NCBI GenBank assembly: GCA_026393335.1
Contig: JAPLAJ010000094.1
Coordinates: 1-8,285, forward strand
From: Rhodoluna sp.
GTDB taxonomy: Bacteria > Actinomycetota > Actinomycetes > Actinomycetales > Microbacteriaceae
Direction: 5' to 3'
Length of the DNA stretch: 8,285 bases
Shown here: one piece after another, positions 6,106 through 8,285 of the stretch
Numbering within the stretch: the stretch's first letter is position 1
Layout of the letters: each line of letters opens with the position of its first letter
Notes under the pieces: generated by a model
Database searches by the model: none
Told to the model about the DNA's origin: nothing
What the model saw: only the letters and a program-made list of their open reading frames with translations
Made by a program: the position numbers and the translations under genes

Positions 6106-7206
6106 GTGGCTAAATCAATAGGTGTAATAGGTGGCGGGCAGTTAGCTCGCATGATGATCTCACCTGCTCATGCACTTGGTCTAGAGATAAAGGTTTTAGC
6201 TGAAACCGAAGACAGCCCAGCAAAATCAGCAGCTACTCAAGTGGGGGATTACAAAGACTTAGCCATTGTTAGAGAGTTCGCCAAGACGGTAGATGTGATT
6301 ACTTTCGACCACGAGCACGTTCCTCTAAGTGTTTTAGAAACCTTAGAAGCTGAAGGATTCAAAATTGAGCCTTCTTCGAAGGCTTTGCGTTTTGCACAGA
6401 ATAAGTTGGACATGAGAGCGCGTCTGACTGAGCTTGGTGTGCCATGCCCTAACTGGGCCAAGGTTGAATCAAGCCAAGACCTAGATAAGTTCATAAATGC
6501 CAATGGGGGAGTTGCAATTCTAAAAACTCCAACCGGTGGTTATGACGGCAAAGGCGTTCGAGTAGTTAGATCAAGTGCTGATGGAGCTGATTGGCTAGCT
6601 TTAGGTGAACCACTTCTAGTTGAAGAAAAAGTTAACTTCGTTAGAGAGCTTGCACAACTTTCAGCAAGAAACAGATCTGGCAGCTGGGCTAGTTGGCAAC
6701 TTGTTGAAACAATTCAAAAAGATGGGGTGTGTGCTGAAGTTCATTCTCCAGCAAGTAATGCAAATTATGAACTTGCATCTAACATCGCTAAAACTATTGC
6801 CGAAGGTTTAGATGTCACAGGCGTTCTTGCTGTGGAACTTTTTGAGACTGCTCAAGGCGAGCTACTAGTGAACGAGCTTGCAATGCGACCACACAACTCA
6901 GGTCACTTTAGTATCGAAGGTTCCACAACTAGCCAGTTCGAACAGCATCTGAGAGCGGCTCTTGATATGCCACTTGGCAGCACGAAGTCAACTCAAAGCT
7001 TTGCTGTGATGTTGAATCTTTTGGGCCAGAACGATACCAATACCTTTGGTTTAACTGATCGCATGGTTGATGGGGCAAGTGTTCATGTGTATGGCAAATC
7101 TGCTCGAGTTGGAAGAAAGATGGGGCACATCACTGCTTTATCAAACGAATCTTTAGCTGATGCTAGGCAAATTGCCAGCAAGGTATGGCAAGGGCTGCAA
7201 GCCTAA
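6106..7206 (+). CDS. purK: 5-(carboxyamino)imidazole ribonucleotide synthase (PurK)
   Basis: PurK is an ATP-grasp enzyme that makes N5-CAIR from AIR, bicarbonate and ATP in purine synthesis. The 366 residues open with the nucleotide-fold motif GVIGGGQLARM (6-16). Next come TFDHEHV (66-72), the ATP-grasp glycine loop GGYDGKG (144-150) and the ATP-binding LLVEEKVNFVREL (170-182). The metal-site region LAVELFET (241-248) and NELAMRPHNSGH (256-267) follow, then the C-terminal GRKMGH (336-341). Length and motif order are normal for the family and no key residue appears to be missing. The start is GTG, 3 bases after the stop of the bPH2 gene, with only a weak GAGAAA-like site upstream, so coupled translation is likely. 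Its product is the substrate of PurE, encoded 81 bases downstream. Confidence 0.96.
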   Translation: MAKSIGVIGGGQLARMMISPAHALGLEIKVLAETEDSPAKSAATQVGDYKDLAIVREFAKTVDVITFDHEHVPLSVLETLEAEGFKIEPSSKALRFAQNKLDMRARLTELGVPCPNWAKVESSQDLDKFINANGGVAILKTPTGGYDGKGVRVVRSSADGADWLALGEPLLVEEKVNFVRELAQLSARNRSGSWASWQLVETIQKDGVCAEVHSPASNANYELASNIAKTIAEGLDVTGVLAVELFETAQGELLVNELAMRPHNSGHFSIEGSTTSQFEQHLRAALDMPLGSTKSTQSFAVMLNLLGQNDTNTFGLTDRMVDGASVHVYGKSARVGRKMGHITALSNESLADARQIASKVWQGLQA

Positions 7207-7229
7207 CCAGTTTTTAAGGTTCTCGAATC

Positions 7230-7235
7230 TAAAAT
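7230..7235 (+). promoter_or_regulatory. Possible -10 element for purE
   Basis: TAAAAT in the 81-bp purK-purE spacer differs from the consensus TATAAT at one position, but no acceptable -35 is found 16-18 bases upstream. It could give purE and the following gene a transcript of their own, or be chance in an AT-rich spacer. A weak TCGA...TCGA symmetry surrounds it. Confidence 0.25.
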
Positions 7236-7287
7236 CGAACTGAAGAAGTCTTTTGCCTGCTGGGCACTATCGAAATAGGAGTAACCC

Positions 7288-7782
7288 ATGGGTCAACCAC
7301 TTGTTGGTGTTGTTATGGGCTCAGATAGCGACTGGGCAGTTATGAGTGATGCTGCTCAAGCCCTCAAAGAATTTGGCATTGAATACGAAGTTGAAGTTCT
7401 ATCAGCTCATCGCACACCTGATCTAATGATGGAGTGGGGCAAGGCTGCAGCAGGCCGAGGAATCAAAGTCATTATTGCTGGAGCTGGCGGGGCAGCTCAC
7501 CTGCCGGGCATGATTGCCTCTGTTACAACTCTTCCCGTTGTTGGTGTTCCGGTGAAACTAAAGAGTCTTGATGGCATGGATTCACTGCTATCTATTGTGC
7601 AAATGCCAGCTGGTATTCCGGTAGCAACAGTATCTATTGATGGGGCAAGAAATGCAGGAATTCTTGCAGCTCGAATCATTGGAGCTTTTGAACCAAGAAT
7701 TGCTAAAGCTCTCGAGGCATTTAGTGTTGACCTAGCCGATCAGGTCGCGACTAAGAATAAGAACCTTAAATCAAAGTTATGA
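7288..7782 (+). CDS. purE: N5-carboxyaminoimidazole ribonucleotide mutase (class I PurE)
   Basis: PurE rearranges N5-CAIR to CAIR, the step after PurK. The 164-residue length is that of class I PurE, which works together with PurK. Motifs: VVMGSDSDW (8-16) for phosphate binding, SAHRTP (39-44) with the conserved catalytic-site His41, GAGGAAHLPG (65-74), GVPVK (86-90), LDGMDSLLSIVQMPAGIPVATVSI (94-117) and NAGILAARI (122-130). The ATG start has a good Shine-Dalgarno sequence, AGGAG (7277-7281), 6 bases upstream. The last roughly 25 residues are basic and less conserved. The stop codon overlaps the ATG of the next gene by 4 bases (ATGA), indicating coupled translation. Confidence 0.97.
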   Translation: MGQPLVGVVMGSDSDWAVMSDAAQALKEFGIEYEVEVLSAHRTPDLMMEWGKAAAGRGIKVIIAGAGGAAHLPGMIASVTTLPVVGVPVKLKSLDGMDSLLSIVQMPAGIPVATVSIDGARNAGILAARIIGAFEPRIAKALEAFSVDLADQVATKNKNLKSKL

Positions 7783-8285
7783 GTTTAGGTAAAAATACTC
7801 GCGAGATTAACACGCCATTTCGAAATGTTGATCGGGCTGACTCAAGGCAGCTGATAAAACGAGCTTGGTGGATTATTGCCCTAAACCTTTTTGTGCCAGG
7901 TTCAGTTCAGGTAGTTGCTGGAAATAAAAAGTTTGGTCGAGTCGGAATCATTTTCACTCTAAGTTTCTGGTTGTTTCTTGTCGTATCCGCGTTTTTTGCT
8001 CTAGTTTCAAAAGTTGCATTATTTACAATGCTTACCTCTCCTATGTTGGCAACGCCAATTGGCATTGGTTTTACTATTTACTCAATACTCATCGTGCTTT
8101 CAACATTGGATGCTTTGCGCCTGATGTATTTGCATCGGATTGGATCAAGAGTAAAAGCGCTGCTTCTAGTTTTAGTTTTGGTAACTGGAACTATTAATGG
8201 TTATGTTGCTGGAACTATTGGATCAACAGCACTTACAGCATCTACCTTTAGTTCTACCGTTTTCAAAAACGGTGGGTCAATGGAA
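7779..8285 (+). CDS. LCP (LytR-CpsA-Psr) family-like membrane protein, N-terminal part, 3' partial
   Basis: The frame begins at an ATG overlapping the purE stop (ATGA) and stays open for 169 codons to the window end, so the gene is cut. The first 28 residues are hydrophilic. Four hydrophobic segments follow (about 29-47, 55-78, 93-115, 125-148), with a VPGSVQVVAGNKKFGRVG segment at 39-56. That segment resembles the N-terminal region of actinobacterial LCP proteins, which transfer cell-wall polymers from lipid carriers to peptidoglycan outside the membrane. The catalytic LCP domain, with its conserved Arg and Asp residues, would be downstream and is not visible. Assignment therefore rests on that segment and on the purK-purE context, where an LCP gene often follows in Micrococcales. 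Another polytopic membrane protein cannot be excluded. Translation is probably coupled to purE. Confidence 0.65.
   Translation, partial: MSLGKNTREINTPFRNVDRADSRQLIKRAWWIIALNLFVPGSVQVVAGNKKFGRVGIIFTLSFWLFLVVSAFFALVSKVALFTMLTSPMLATPIGIGFTIYSILIVLSTLDALRLMYLHRIGSRVKALLLVLVLVTGTINGYVAGTIGSTALTASTFSSTVFKNGGSME

Noticed and set aside
6249..6503. Minus-strand open frame of 84 codons inside purK
   Set aside because: It is a shadow of the purK coding sequence, which has all expected motifs.
7253..7281. TTGCCT with a TAGGAG 17 bases later as a purE promoter
   Set aside because: The supposed -10 coincides with the Shine-Dalgarno sequence of purE and fits the consensus poorly.
8256..8273. Perfect 8-bp palindrome with a 2-base centre near the window end
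   Set aside because: It lies inside the open LCP-like reading frame, which continues through it, so a terminator role is unlikely and chance is enough.

Overview
The window looks like an ordinary chromosomal stretch of a free-living actinobacterium, probably a low-GC member of the Microbacteriaceae (for example the small-genome freshwater or marine planktonic relatives of Rhodoluna and Aquiluna). This is inferred from an acyl-CoA carboxylase beta/epsilon pair (the epsilon subunit is an actinobacterial feature), from the gene order birA - bPH2 membrane protein - purK - purE - LCP-type protein, and from an estimated GC content in the mid-40s percent (judged by eye). Genes are tightly packed. 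I see no mobile element, CRISPR array, tRNA or rRNA.

Layout. 3-959 (+): end of a membrane protein whose C-terminal half resembles a degenerate sensor-kinase output region; its start lies upstream of the window. 960-1176: 217-bp spacer between convergent genes, with several inverted repeats including one strong terminator-like hairpin. 1177-4733 (-): a probable three-gene unit transcribed leftwards, accD (acyl-CoA carboxylase beta subunit), accE-like epsilon subunit, then a DUF885 metallopeptidase-like protein. 4734-4826: divergent promoter region. 4827-8285 (+): birA, a bPH2-domain membrane protein, purK, purE, and the N-terminal membrane part of an LCP (LytR-CpsA-Psr)-like protein cut by the window end.

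How the genes fit together. BirA attaches biotin to the biotin carrier domain of the carboxylase alpha subunit (not in this window), and AccD/AccE complete that enzyme, so the divergent accDE/birA pair joins the carboxyltransferase to its cofactor-attachment enzyme. PurK and PurE perform consecutive steps of purine synthesis (AIR to N5-CAIR to CAIR). The LCP-like protein probably acts in cell-wall polymer attachment.

Nothing here amounts to a convincing undescribed system. The items most worth a second look are the structured convergent spacer, the kinase-like membrane protein without recognisable catalytic boxes, and the polytopic N-terminus of the LCP-like protein.
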